From Actinomycetota bacterium (GTDB lineage: Bacteria; Actinomycetota; Geothermincolia; Geothermincolales; RBG-13-55-18): a stretch of DNA of 41,010 nucleotides. Each line of letters starts with the position of its first letter. Positions within the stretch are counted from its first letter, which is position 1. The translations under genes were made by a program, and so were the position numbers. Below the pieces are notes generated by a model. That model had not been told where the DNA came from, ran no database searches, and was given only the letters and a program-made list of their open reading frames with translations. This document shows, one piece after another, positions 8,072 through 16,180 of this stretch. The stretch covers positions 1-41,010 of the forward strand of contig JAFGDU010000155.1 in the NCBI GenBank assembly GCA_016931915.1, read 5' to 3'.

Positions 8072-10684
8072 ATGTTAATCGAGAGCGGCATCAGGGGCCT
8101 TGACGAGGTAATACAAGGCTTACGGCTCGGAGATAACGTGGTCTGGCAGGTCGACGATCTGTTGGACTACATTTTTTTTGCCGAGCCCTTTATCGAGCGT
8201 GCGTTAAAGGAAGGCAGGGAATGCCTTTACGTCAGGTTCGCCCCCCATCCGCCCGTCCTGCAACCCCATGCTAGGCTGGAGGTAGTCGAGGTGGATCCCG
8301 GCCAGGGCTTCGACTATTTCAGCAGGGAAGTCAATAACATCATCGAAGAGCGGGGAAAGGAGACCTTCTACGTTTTCGATAACATCTCGTCTCTCGTTGT
8401 CGAATGGGCTACGGACGAGCTGCTGGCGAACTTTTTCCAGGTGGCATGCCCCTATCTTTTCGAATTGGATACCATCGCTTACTTCGCGCTTACTCGCGGC
8501 AAGCATTCGAACAGCGCGATCGCGAGGATAAGGGACACAACGCAGGTGCTCATCGATGTCTTTAACGTCGAGAGCAAGATGTATATCCACCCCCTGAAGG
8601 TCTGGGACCGCTATACGCCGGAGATGTTCCTTCCACATGAGGTGAAGGGTGAAGAGTGGTCGACTATAAATCAGAGCGGAGATGCGGCGGCGATATCGTC
8701 GATAGCCGGCGACTTCACACTCACCGGAGTCGAGAACTCCATCGCACCCTGGGACCGCGTATACAACAAGCTGCTCATCTATCAGGAGGAGGCGGCAAAG
8801 ACCCGTGAGGCCGATGCGGAGCTACTTGCCTTGAGGGATGAGTTCAACCGCATGCTCATAGGAGACCATCCCGAGTTCAACAAGCTTGCGGGCAGATACT
8901 TTACACTCAACGATCTCTTTGCCATCAGGAACCGCCTTATCGGCTCGGGGAGGATAGGCGGAAAGGCGGCGGGCATGCTCCTGGCCAGGCGGATCCTTGA
9001 AAGTAACGGCGAGCAGGATGGCTATGAATTTTCCCGGCTGCTCGAGGACCACGATTCTTTCTACATCGGGTCCGATGTGTTTTTTACTTTTCTTGTAGAC
9101 AACGATCTCTTCCGCCTGCGTTTGAAGCTTACCAGTAACTCCCATTTGAGCTATGACGAGTTCGAGGAAGTAGAGGAGCGTTTTCTGGCGGGAAGGTTCC
9201 CACCCGCCGTCATGGAGCAGTTCCAGAATATGCTGGACTATTTCGGGCAGGCCCCCATTATCGTCAGGTCGAGCAGCCTGCTGGAGGACAGTTTCGGGAA
9301 TGCCTTCGCCGGAAAGTATCGCAGCGAGTTCTGCGCCAACCAGGGGAGCCCGGAGGAACGTATGGAAGCTTTCCTGCGGGCCGTGAAGCTGGTTTACGCG
9401 AGCGCTCTGAACCCGGATGCTTTGTCTTACAGGAGAAAGCGGGGGCTGGGTGAGAGCGATGAGCAAATGGCTATCCTGGTGCAGCGAGTATCGGGAATGC
9501 CCTACAAGAGGCTTTTCTTCCCTTGCCTGGCTGGCGTGGCCTTCTCCAAGAACCTCTATGCCTGGAGCAGCCGCATCGATCCCGAACAGGGTATCATCAG
9601 GCTGGTCTTCGGTCTGGGGACGCGAGCCGTAGAGAGGGTGGGGAAGGATTATCCCAGGATGATCCCGGTAAGCGATCCCGAGCTGAGACCCGAAGCAGCA
9701 TCGGAAATCGCCCGCTATTCTCAACACCGGGCTGATATTCTCGACATGGAAGCTAACGAGTTCACCAGCCTGCCACTTCCGGAATTATTATCCGAGAGAG
9801 ATTATCCGGGATTATACCTCCTAGTCTCAGTGCTATCGGACGGTTATCCCACCGATCCCGTAGGTAGGATACTGGACGGTTCACCGCGGGATTATGTTCT
9901 GACCTTCAACAACCTTATAAAACGGACAGAATTCTGCCAGATCATGGGGGCCATGCTCTCCCGACTCGATGCGGCATACGGACACCCCGTCGACATAGAG
10001 TTCACTGCGGCCATCAGGCATGATGAGAGCGTCAAGATCAACCTGCTCCAGTGCCGCCCGCTGTTCCTGCCGGGTTCCTCGGGCCCCTTATTCGTACCGG
10101 AGATTAGCCCTGATGCCAGGGTGCTGTTCAGGTCCGACCGCATGATAAACGGGGGCGTAGTCCGCAACATCCGCTTTATCGTATATATCGACCCCACGGC
10201 GTACAGCGCCATCTCCTCCCTGGAGGAAAAAAGGGAGATCGGGCGCCTGGTGGGGAGGATCAACGAGCATCCCCTGGTAGCGGAAGGCAGGGTGATGATG
10301 ATGGGACCCGGGAGGTGGGGAAGCAGCAACATCAACCTGGGGGTAAACGTGAGCTACGGAGATATTCACAATGCCGTGGCCTTGGTAGAGATCGCCCGCG
10401 AGGAAGCTGGTCATGTGCCGGAGGTCTCTTACGGAACGCATTTCTTCCAGGACCTGGTAGAGGACCAGACGATCTACTTGCCCGTATATCCGGACAAGAC
10501 AGCTACAGAGTTCAACCAGAAGTTCTTCAAGGAAGCCTCGAATGCGCTGAGCGAACTCCTTCCCGGGTCGGAGCGATTCGAAGAGGTCATCCTGGTCATA
10601 GATGTACCTGCCGTATCGGAAGGCATGTACGCGCAGATAGTTGCGGATCCGCGGGTGCAGAAGGCCGTATGCTTCCTCGAATGA
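8072..10684 (+). CDS. Degenerate KaiC-like domain fused to PEP synthase/PPDK-type nucleotide-binding domain
   Basis: The product is 870 aa. Residues 1 to about 200 look like a KaiC/GvpD RecA fold (SGIRGLDEVIQGL opening, ECLYVRF strand, FYVFDNISSLV as a Walker B-like strand). The expected Walker A GxxGxGKT is replaced by WQVDDLLDYIFF, so ATP binding there is doubtful. A short coiled linker follows (about 230-270). The PEP/pyruvate-binding ATP-grasp domain starts with IGGKAAGM (Gly297-Met302) and contains IIVRSSSLLED (Arg399) and FAGKYRSEF. The phosphohistidine swivel domain and the PEP barrel of true PEP synthase are absent. A conserved-looking C-terminal region has MMGPGRWGSSN. Its reaction is unknown; a sensory or phosphotransfer role is possible. 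It sits between gdhA and the GAF-ANTAR gene on the same strand. Confidence 0.75.
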   Translation: MLIESGIRGLDEVIQGLRLGDNVVWQVDDLLDYIFFAEPFIERALKEGRECLYVRFAPHPPVLQPHARLEVVEVDPGQGFDYFSREVNNIIEERGKETFYVFDNISSLVVEWATDELLANFFQVACPYLFELDTIAYFALTRGKHSNSAIARIRDTTQVLIDVFNVESKMYIHPLKVWDRYTPEMFLPHEVKGEEWSTINQSGDAAAISSIAGDFTLTGVENSIAPWDRVYNKLLIYQEEAAKTREADAELLALRDEFNRMLIGDHPEFNKLAGRYFTLNDLFAIRNRLIGSGRIGGKAAGMLLARRILESNGEQDGYEFSRLLEDHDSFYIGSDVFFTFLVDNDLFRLRLKLTSNSHLSYDEFEEVEERFLAGRFPPAVMEQFQNMLDYFGQAPIIVRSSSLLEDSFGNAFAGKYRSEFCANQGSPEERMEAFLRAVKLVYASALNPDALSYRRKRGLGESDEQMAILVQRVSGMPYKRLFFPCLAGVAFSKNLYAWSSRIDPEQGIIRLVFGLGTRAVERVGKDYPRMIPVSDPELRPEAASEIARYSQHRADILDMEANEFTSLPLPELLSERDYPGLYLLVSVLSDGYPTDPVGRILDGSPRDYVLTFNNLIKRTEFCQIMGAMLSRLDAAYGHPVDIEFTAAIRHDESVKINLLQCRPLFLPGSSGPLFVPEISPDARVLFRSDRMINGGVVRNIRFIVYIDPTAYSAISSLEEKREIGRLVGRINEHPLVAEGRVMMMGPGRWGSSNINLGVNVSYGDIHNAVALVEIAREEAGHVPEVSYGTHFFQDLVEDQTIYLPVYPDKTATEFNQKFFKEASNALSELLPGSERFEEVILVIDVPAVSEGMYAQIVADPRVQKAVCFLE

Positions 10685-10729
10685 TCGCATTTGTGCAGCC
10701 GAGGTCATCTTGCTGTCCGGGAGGAAAGA

Positions 10730-11428
10730 GTGTCAGGCGATAGCCAGTACAGAAAGCATCTAGAGGCGCTCACGGAGGTGAGCCGGGCTGTCGTGTCCGA
10801 CCTCTACCTCGAGGACATCCTGAAGCTTATCGTCATGGTCACCGCAGAGGTAATGAACTCTAATATCGTCTCGATAATGCTCCTGAACGAGTCAACCGGC
10901 AAGCTGGAGACGAAAGCGACGCAGGCAGTGAGCAGGGAGTACCTCAACAAGCCACCACTTAGCCTGGGGGAGGGCATCGCCGGCAGGGCAGCAAAAGACA
11001 ACAAGCCGATACAGGTGTTGGACGTGAGAAAAGACAGCCGGTACTTCAACAAGAGCATAGCGGAGAAGGAGAAACTCTGTTCGCTGTTGAGTGTACCCAT
11101 GAGCGTACGGGGGAAGGTGATCGGGGTATTGAGCTGCTACACTTCCAGTCCCCATGAGTTTAGCCTCGAGGAAACGGCCCTGCTGACCGCCCTGTCCAGC
11201 CAGGCTGCAGTGGCCATCGAGAACACCGAGCTTCTGGTGAGGACGCGTATCATCCAGGAGGAACTGGAGACGCGCAAACTGGTAGAGCGGGCGAAGGACA
11301 TCCTGATGCGCAATAACGGGGTCACGGGAGAGGAAGCTTACCGCCGTATGCAGCGTAAGTCCATGAACTCCCGCAAGAGCATGCGAGAGATCGCCGAGGC
11401 CATCATACTGGCCGACCTGAACGAATAA
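10730..11428 (+). CDS. GAF domain ANTAR-type RNA-binding antiterminator
   Basis: The start is GTG 10730, with GGGAGGAAAG just upstream. The in-frame TTG at 10691 is less likely. The product is about 232 aa: a GAF sensory domain (about residues 15-165, with SIMLLNESTGKL, GEGIAGRAA and SVPMSVRGKVIGVLSCY), a helical linker, then an ANTAR domain. The ANTAR signature is KLVERAKDILMRNNGV followed by EEAYRRMQRKSM and IAEAIILAD. ANTAR proteins bind paired hexaloop RNA hairpins and prevent formation of an overlapping terminator. No phosphorylatable receiver domain is present, so the GAF domain is the likely input through a small ligand or redox state. It ends the gdhA operon. A matching two-hairpin leader is found upstream of nuoE. 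Confidence 0.92.
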   Translation: MSGDSQYRKHLEALTEVSRAVVSDLYLEDILKLIVMVTAEVMNSNIVSIMLLNESTGKLETKATQAVSREYLNKPPLSLGEGIAGRAAKDNKPIQVLDVRKDSRYFNKSIAEKEKLCSLLSVPMSVRGKVIGVLSCYTSSPHEFSLEETALLTALSSQAAVAIENTELLVRTRIIQEELETRKLVERAKDILMRNNGVTGEEAYRRMQRKSMNSRKSMREIAEAIILADLNE

Positions 11429-11439
11429 AATCGCGATCA

Positions 11440-11466
11440 AAACCCCCCGGCATTGCCGGGGGGTTT
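11440..11466 (+). terminator. Intrinsic terminator after the gdhA-ANTAR operon
   Basis: A perfect 12-bp stem (AAACCCCCCGGC with GCCGGGGGGTTT) encloses a 3-nt loop, beginning 11 nt after the stop codon of the GAF-ANTAR gene. The A- and T-rich feet make it usable on both strands, and the convergent glutamate-synthase-like gene ends at 11515. Confidence 0.9.
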
Positions 11467-11514
11467 GCTTGTGTGGCCGTCTTATGCCTGGCGGGATGGC
11501 GCGGCATAATCCAC

Positions 11515-13095
11515 CTAACCGTCCAGTATCTGCTGCACCTCTTCCTTGTCCAATTCCGTGACGTATGGGATACCGGATATATCCGCGGCTTCGCGGGTAA
11601 GCGATGCGAGGTCACCGCGGGCGATATAATCCAGGCTGAACTTCCTTGCTCCGCACATGAGCTGGGAAAGACCCTGGGCTAGCCTCTGGTAATAAGTGTA
11701 GACGCCTATCGCCCCAGGATGGAGTCTCTCGAATTCCCGCCCGTATTTCTCTCGCAAGCTCACGCCGGAGAAGAAGACCTCCTCCATGGTGTTGCCGAAC
11801 CTCTCGATGTACACTGGAAGGTCGCCGGCCTCGACCCGGTTGCCCACCGTCTTGCCCACCATCGCTGCACAGAGCGGACCCCTGGCCATGCCGATGGCCT
11901 TGACGTAGGGAGCGCCGAGGGCGAAGCCCTTGAACATCTGGTCCTCCAGGGTGAACCCTCCCGCGAAGGCTATGGCGGGAACGTACTTGCCTTTTTTCGC
12001 CAGATAGTCCGCATACTGGTAGGTAAGGCTGCAGAGCTCGACGGTAGGGATGCCCCATTCGTTCATCATCCTCCAGGGGCTCATGCCGGTTCCGCCGCCC
12101 GCGCCGTCTACCGTGAGCAGGTCAATACGGTTATCGGAAGCGTACTTGACCGCCCTGGCAAGGTCAGCGGGGCGGTAGGCCCCGGTCTTCAGGAACACCC
12201 GCTTCGCGCCCATGTCCCGCAACTCCTTGACGCTGGCGGCGAATCCCTCCTCCGTCACCATACCCAGCCTGGAGTGTCGTTCGAACTCTCGAACGCCTCC
12301 GATCATGAAAGCTTCTTCTACGTTCGGATCGTCGGGGTCGGGGAGTACGATATAACCCTTGCTCTTCATGGAGCGGGCTTTTTCGATTGTGCTGAGCTTC
12401 ACCTCTCCGCCGATATCCTTGGCCCCCTGGCCCCACTTGAGTTCGACCGTCTCGATGCCCAGCCTGGTCAGCACGTACTCCGGCACGCCGAGGTTTGTGT
12501 CCTCCACGTTGAACTGCACCACGATGTCGCCGTATCCGTCGAGCTGCCAGTCCCTGAATGCTCTTATCCTCGACTCCATATCGGTGGAACTGACTATCCT
12601 GCCCTTCTCGATAACCGCGTCGTCATCCATGCCGCAGACGTTCTCGCCGATGGTCAGGGCGCAGCCGGAGATGGCCACCCCGATGGCGAGTCCGTCCCAG
12701 TTGCGCTTGGCTACATAGGTGGAACCAAGCCCGGGGACGATGATGGGGAGCTTGAGTTTGAGGGGGTTCTTGTCGCCGATGGTAGTCTCCAGGTTGACGT
12801 TGGTGAACACGGCGTGCTCGCTGTCGGGGGGCACCCCCCAGGCGCCGCATGCGCTGCCCATGATGCTGAAGTGAGACCAGTCTACGGGGTAATCCTTCTC
12901 GGAGGCTGCGGTCATGATCCCGAAGGGCTGGGGATAGATCAATTCCGGGCCGCGGTAAGCAGACTTCCCTATCTCGCACATCCCTATACAGCCCTCGACG
13001 CAAGTAGCGCACATCCCGCTGAAAGGGCTCACGCTGTCCGGGGTGCGGTTCTTGGACATGGTCGCCGCGGACCTGTTGAGCTTGGTCATGGTCAT
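11515..13095 (-). CDS. FMN-binding glutamate synthase family protein
   Basis: The product is 526 aa from ATG 13095, with AAGGAGG and a 7-nt spacer. It corresponds to the FMN synthase half of GltB: a TIM barrel with VELKWGQGAKDIGGEVKLS, LTVDGAGGGTGMSP and FAGGFTLEDQMFKGFALGA. It has neither the N-terminal glutaminase domain nor the C-terminal beta-helix. The 3Fe-4S cysteine triad of classical GltB is not seen near the GMARGPLCAAMVG loop, where only one Cys remains. The N-terminus instead carries Cys29, Cys32, Cys36 and Cys40 (CATCVEGCIGMC), a possible Fe-S site. It is the last gene of the nuoE-nuoF-FeS operon, so electrons probably come from NADH through those subunits. Whether it makes glutamate from 2-oxoglutarate with free ammonia or acts on another substrate cannot be said. 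Confidence 0.88.
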   Translation of the reverse strand: MTMTKLNRSAATMSKNRTPDSVSPFSGMCATCVEGCIGMCEIGKSAYRGPELIYPQPFGIMTAASEKDYPVDWSHFSIMGSACGAWGVPPDSEHAVFTNVNLETTIGDKNPLKLKLPIIVPGLGSTYVAKRNWDGLAIGVAISGCALTIGENVCGMDDDAVIEKGRIVSSTDMESRIRAFRDWQLDGYGDIVVQFNVEDTNLGVPEYVLTRLGIETVELKWGQGAKDIGGEVKLSTIEKARSMKSKGYIVLPDPDDPNVEEAFMIGGVREFERHSRLGMVTEEGFAASVKELRDMGAKRVFLKTGAYRPADLARAVKYASDNRIDLLTVDGAGGGTGMSPWRMMNEWGIPTVELCSLTYQYADYLAKKGKYVPAIAFAGGFTLEDQMFKGFALGAPYVKAIGMARGPLCAAMVGKTVGNRVEAGDLPVYIERFGNTMEEVFFSGVSLREKYGREFERLHPGAIGVYTYYQRLAQGLSQLMCGARKFSLDYIARGDLASLTREAADISGIPYVTELDKEEVQQILDG

Positions 13096-13118
13096 CTCTG
13101 AGATTCCTCCTTCATCCT

Positions 13119-13742
13119 CTAATCCTTGCAGGGAAATGCTTCCAGCTGCACGGTATCAAGACAGGCGTTGCATAGCTCGCCCGGCTGCATGGGGCCCTGG
13201 CAGGGCAGCTCGCAGACCGGACATATATATAGACATGCGCCGCATTCCCGGCACTGTTCAGAACGCATGTGGAAGGGCATGATCACCTTGCGGTCCGTGC
13301 CCCGACTGACGAAGCCGATGGCCCCTGCCTGCATCTGCTCTTTGCACATGCGGATGCACAGTCCGCACAGCAGGCAGCCGCGGTCTTCGGCGCGAAAGCG
13401 CATTTTCGTGACGCCGTACCTGGAGGCGAGACATTGCAGAGTGCGGGAGTTGGGACATGAGGCGAGCATCAGCTCTATGATGATCTTCCGCGCCTCGCGC
13501 ACCCTGCGCGAATTGGTGCGGACCTCGATCCCTTCCTGTACCGGAAAGGAACAGGAAGCGGACAGTTTGGACCGCCCGTCCCTTATTATCTCCACCGTGC
13601 AGAGCCTGCAGGCACTGTAGGAAGAGAGGCCTTCCTCGTAACACAGGGTGGGGATATCAATACCGTAATAACGGGCGGCCTCGAGGATGGTCCAACCCTC
13701 TTCCGCCTCGACCGACTGCCCATCTATGACCAGGTTGACCAT
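13119..13742 (-). CDS. 2Fe-2S/4Fe-4S protein resembling the N-terminus of NuoG
   Basis: The product is 207 aa. Residues 1-75 are a plant-type 2Fe-2S ferredoxin fold with PTLCYEEGLSSYSACRLC and a fourth Cys in SASCSF. The middle segment corresponds to the His/Cys 4Fe-4S region of NuoG but here reads ASCPNSRTLQC. Then come two 4Fe-4S motifs, CLLCGLCIRMC and CRECGACLYIC, and a Cys-rich tail (CELPC, CNAC). The large molybdopterin or H-cluster domain of NuoG and FeFe-hydrogenase is missing, so it is an electron-transfer adaptor. It lies 7 nt after nuoF and 23 nt before the glutamate-synthase-like gene. It probably passes electrons from NuoF to that flavoprotein. Confidence 0.87.
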   Translation of the reverse strand: MVNLVIDGQSVEAEEGWTILEAARYYGIDIPTLCYEEGLSSYSACRLCTVEIIRDGRSKLSASCSFPVQEGIEVRTNSRRVREARKIIIELMLASCPNSRTLQCLASRYGVTKMRFRAEDRGCLLCGLCIRMCKEQMQAGAIGFVSRGTDRKVIMPFHMRSEQCRECGACLYICPVCELPCQGPMQPGELCNACLDTVQLEAFPCKD

Positions 13743-13749
13743 ATGCGAT

Positions 13750-15609
13750 TCACATCCTTATCACTGCGTCGTACTTGCATACTTCGAGGCATATCCCGCA
13801 TTTTTCGCAGCGGGACTGGTCTATGGAATGCGGCTTCTTCTTCTCGCCGGTAACCGCCCCTACAGGGCATGATTTCAAGCATTTCATGCATCCCGTACAG
13901 GAATCAGGATCGATCTCAAAGGTGATGAGCTCCTTACAAGCTCCGGCCGGGCATTTGCCCTCCAGGATATGTGTGCGGTATTCGTCCTCGAAATAACGTA
14001 TGGTCGAGAGGACGGGGTTGGGGGCCGTCTGTCCCAAGCCGCAGAGAGAGGTATCGCGCACCACCGTTGCCAGCTCTTTCAATAACTCCAGTTGCTGCAG
14101 TGATCCCCTTCCCTCGGTTATGTCTTCTAAGATATAGAGCATCTGCTGCAGGCCCTCGCGGCAGGGCACGCATTTGCCGCAGGATTCGTCGCAGAGGAAG
14201 GCCAGGAAATACCTGGCGATATCCACCATGCAGGTGTCCTCGTCCATGACGATCATGCCCCCGGAGCCCATCATCGATCCCACGTCGTAAAGACGGTCGA
14301 AGTCGACGGGGGTATCCAGCAGGCTCTCGGGGATGCAGCCGCCGGAAGGTCCGCCGGTCTGCACTGCTTTGAAGGATTTGCCGTTTGGTATGCCGCCGCC
14401 TATGTCGTAGATTATCTCCCTCAGGGTGGTACCCATGGGCACCTCGACCAACCCGGTGTTGTTTATCTTGCCGACGAGAGAGAAGATCTTGGTCCCCTTG
14501 CTGGTGTCCGTTCCCACGGAGGCGTAGCCCTCGGCACCGCGCTTGATGATCTGGGGTACGTTTGCCCAAGTCTCCACGTTATTCAGGTTTGTAGGCCGGT
14601 TGTAAAGGCCCCTCTCGGCGGTATGTATATGCTTGACCCTTGGCTCGCCTATGTGGCCTTCGATGGAGGCCATGAGCGCCGTGGATTCGCCGCAGATGAA
14701 CGCTCCGCCGCCTACGCTCACCTTGACGTCGAAATCGAACCCGGAATCCAGGATATTCACACCCAGAAGCCCGAGCTCCCGCGCCTGCTCCAGGGCGACA
14801 AAGAGATTCTCCAGAGCGAGGGGGTATTCGTGCCGCACGTAGATGATGCCCTGGTTGGCGCCGATGGCATAGGCCCCTATACACATCCCTTCCAGCACCG
14901 CGTGGGGGTTGCCCTCGAGGAGGCTGCGGTCCATATAGGCTCCCGGGTCTCCCTCGTCAGCGTTGCAGAGCACGTATTTGATGCCGTCCTGGGCTGGGGC
15001 CTTGCGGCAGGCGCGCCATTTCCTCGCCGTGGGAAAGCCCGCACCGCCCCTTCCTCTCAGGCCGGCTTTCTCGACCGTGTCGATAATCTCCTCGGGGTCC
15101 ATCTCGAACAGGGCTTTGGCCAGGGACGTATACCCGTCCTGGATGACGTAATCGTCGATGTTGCGGGGGTCTATCATCCCGTTGTCCTTCATGAGCACGC
15201 GCATCTGCTTGCCGTAGAAAGGGATGTCACCCTCCTTTACGGCCTTCTTGCCGTTACCGGGGAAATGGTACAGAAGCTCCTCGACTACCTCGGCACCGAG
15301 AAGGCTCTTTTCCACGATCAGCGGCACGTCTTCGGGTTTGACCTGTTTGTAAAAGATATCTTGTGGCCAGATGACCACCAGGGGTCCCATCTCACAGAAG
15401 CCGTGGCATCCGGTCATCTTGAGCTCGGTGGTTTCGGCGAGATCCCTGGCGATGATCTCGTGCTCGAATGCCTCGTAAACGGCTCCGCAATCATGGGCAT
15501 GGCAGCCCGTACCGCCGCATACGGAGATGGTGGCTTTGTATCTCTTTCTCTCGGATACTATGGCTTTGCGGTAACGATCAAAGGCTTGCAGCGATTCTAT
15601 CTTCGGCAT
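13750..15609 (-). CDS. nuoF: NADH dehydrogenase NuoF-like flavoprotein with ferredoxin domains
   Basis: The ATG at 15609 has GAAAGGG 10 nt upstream; ATG 15630 is an alternative. The product is about 619 aa. An N-terminal thioredoxin-like 2Fe-2S domain (SVCGGTGCHAHDC, TGCHGFCEMGP) comes first. The FMN/NADH core follows with GLRGRGGAGFPTARKW and CNADEGDPGAYMDRS, then an SLBB region. ESCGKCVPCREG with the later SLCGLGQ gives the N3 4Fe-4S site. Two C-terminal 4Fe-4S motifs close the protein (CTGCMKCLKSC, CEKCGICLEVC). The same layout occurs in the beta subunits of NAD-linked hydrogenases and formate dehydrogenases. No such catalytic subunit is present here. It should oxidise NADH (or reduce NAD) and exchange electrons with NuoE and the downstream Fe-S protein. 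It overlaps the end of nuoE by about 32 nt. Confidence 0.92.
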   Translation of the reverse strand: MPKIESLQAFDRYRKAIVSERKRYKATISVCGGTGCHAHDCGAVYEAFEHEIIARDLAETTELKMTGCHGFCEMGPLVVIWPQDIFYKQVKPEDVPLIVEKSLLGAEVVEELLYHFPGNGKKAVKEGDIPFYGKQMRVLMKDNGMIDPRNIDDYVIQDGYTSLAKALFEMDPEEIIDTVEKAGLRGRGGAGFPTARKWRACRKAPAQDGIKYVLCNADEGDPGAYMDRSLLEGNPHAVLEGMCIGAYAIGANQGIIYVRHEYPLALENLFVALEQARELGLLGVNILDSGFDFDVKVSVGGGAFICGESTALMASIEGHIGEPRVKHIHTAERGLYNRPTNLNNVETWANVPQIIKRGAEGYASVGTDTSKGTKIFSLVGKINNTGLVEVPMGTTLREIIYDIGGGIPNGKSFKAVQTGGPSGGCIPESLLDTPVDFDRLYDVGSMMGSGGMIVMDEDTCMVDIARYFLAFLCDESCGKCVPCREGLQQMLYILEDITEGRGSLQQLELLKELATVVRDTSLCGLGQTAPNPVLSTIRYFEDEYRTHILEGKCPAGACKELITFEIDPDSCTGCMKCLKSCPVGAVTGEKKKPHSIDQSRCEKCGICLEVCKYDAVIRM

Positions 15610-16087
15610 ACTCTGGGACCCTTTCCGCATCGGCCACGTCCTGCAGGAGTTCCTTCACCTTGGCCGGTGTGACCTGGCCATGATATTTGCCGTCTATAAC
15701 CACGATGGGTCCCAGTGCACATGCTCCAAGGCAGTTCACCGTCTCCAGCGTGAAGAGCATGTCTTCCGTGGTCTCGCCCGGCTCTATTCCCAGGAAACGC
15801 TTGGCTTCTTCCAGTACGCTGCCGGACCTCCTCACATGGCAGGCGGTTCCCATGCACATGGTCACCTGGTGCTTTCCCTTCGGCTCCAGGGAGAAGGAGG
15901 TGAAAAAAGTAGCCACGCCGTAGACGTCAACGAGGGGAATATCCATGATCTCGGCTACGCTTCGCAGCGCATCCTCAGGAAGATAGCGGTACTCCTTCTG
16001 GATCTCGTGCAGTATGGGTATCAGGTTGCTCCTGCTTATGCCGTGTTTTCTGATCGCCGTAAGCGTCGGGCTGAAAATAACCTCCAT
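15578..16087 (-). CDS. nuoE: NADH dehydrogenase NuoE-like 2Fe-2S subunit
   Basis: ATG 16087 lies 8 nt after AGGAG; ATG 16093 is too close to that site. The product is about 169 aa, the usual size of the 24-kDa subunit. It has an N-terminal three-helix region (LIPILHEIQKEYRYLPEDAL, cited by its first and last residues LIPIL and EDAL) and VYGVATFFTSF. The 2Fe-2S ligands are two pairs, MCMGTACH and CLGACALGP. It partners NuoF in NADH oxidation. It is the first gene of the operon and follows a leader with candidate ANTAR hairpins and an intrinsic terminator, so its transcription is probably conditional. Confidence 0.93.
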   Translation of the reverse strand: MEVIFSPTLTAIRKHGISRSNLIPILHEIQKEYRYLPEDALRSVAEIMDIPLVDVYGVATFFTSFSLEPKGKHQVTMCMGTACHVRRSGSVLEEAKRFLGIEPGETTEDMLFTLETVNCLGACALGPIVVIDGKYHGQVTPAKVKELLQDVADAERVPEYAEDRIAASL

Positions 16088-16108
16088 GTCCATCACTCCT
16101 TTTGTCCG

Positions 16109-16147
16109 AAAAATAAAAGACGACGCCATCCATGACGACGTCGTCAT
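16109..16147 (-). terminator. Leader terminator of the nuoE operon with competing antiterminator hairpin
   Basis: On the minus strand, bases 16145-16119 can form a 12-bp stem (GACGACGTCGTC against GATGGCGTCGTC, two wobble pairs) with triloop ATG. TTTTATTTTT follows at 16118-16109. This looks like a strong intrinsic terminator 22 nt before the nuoE start. The perfect palindrome ATGACGACGTCGTCAT (16132-16147) can instead form a 5-bp hairpin with hexaloop GACGTC that uses the same bases, so the two structures exclude each other. Confidence 0.75.
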
Positions 16148-16167
16148 ATTGTGCACGCCTTTGTGCA
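16132..16167 (-). promoter_or_regulatory. Candidate ANTAR dual-hairpin antiterminator element
   Basis: Hairpin 1 (16167-16152, minus strand) is TGCAC-AAAGGC-GTGCA, a 5-bp stem with a hexaloop carrying A at position 1 and G at position 4, the known ANTAR loop signature. After a 4-nt spacer comes hairpin 2 (16147-16132), ATGAC-GACGTC-GTCAT. It is also a hexaloop with G at position 4 but has G instead of A at position 1. Hairpin 2 overlaps the terminator. The spacing and the loop deviation are the weak points of the assignment. A GAF-ANTAR protein is encoded at 10730-11428. Confidence 0.6.
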
Positions 16168-16180
16168 GCTTATATATGAG

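Noticed and set aside
6931..8091. Long minus-strand open frame opposite gdhA
   Set aside because: It is antisense to a fully recognisable glutamate dehydrogenase and shows no family motif.
8072..10684. Authentic phosphoenolpyruvate synthase (ppsA)
   Set aside because: The phosphohistidine swivel domain and the PEP-binding barrel are missing, and an unrelated N-terminal domain is fused.
11719..13101. Long plus-strand open frame opposite the glutamate-synthase-like gene
   Set aside because: The minus-strand protein is clearly the real one. The plus-strand frame is a codon-bias shadow.
13119..16087. NAD-linked FeFe-hydrogenase operon
   Set aside because: NuoE/NuoF/Fe-S subunits match, but no H-cluster motifs (TSCCPxW, MPCxxKxxE type) are found. 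The partner is an FMN glutamate-synthase domain.
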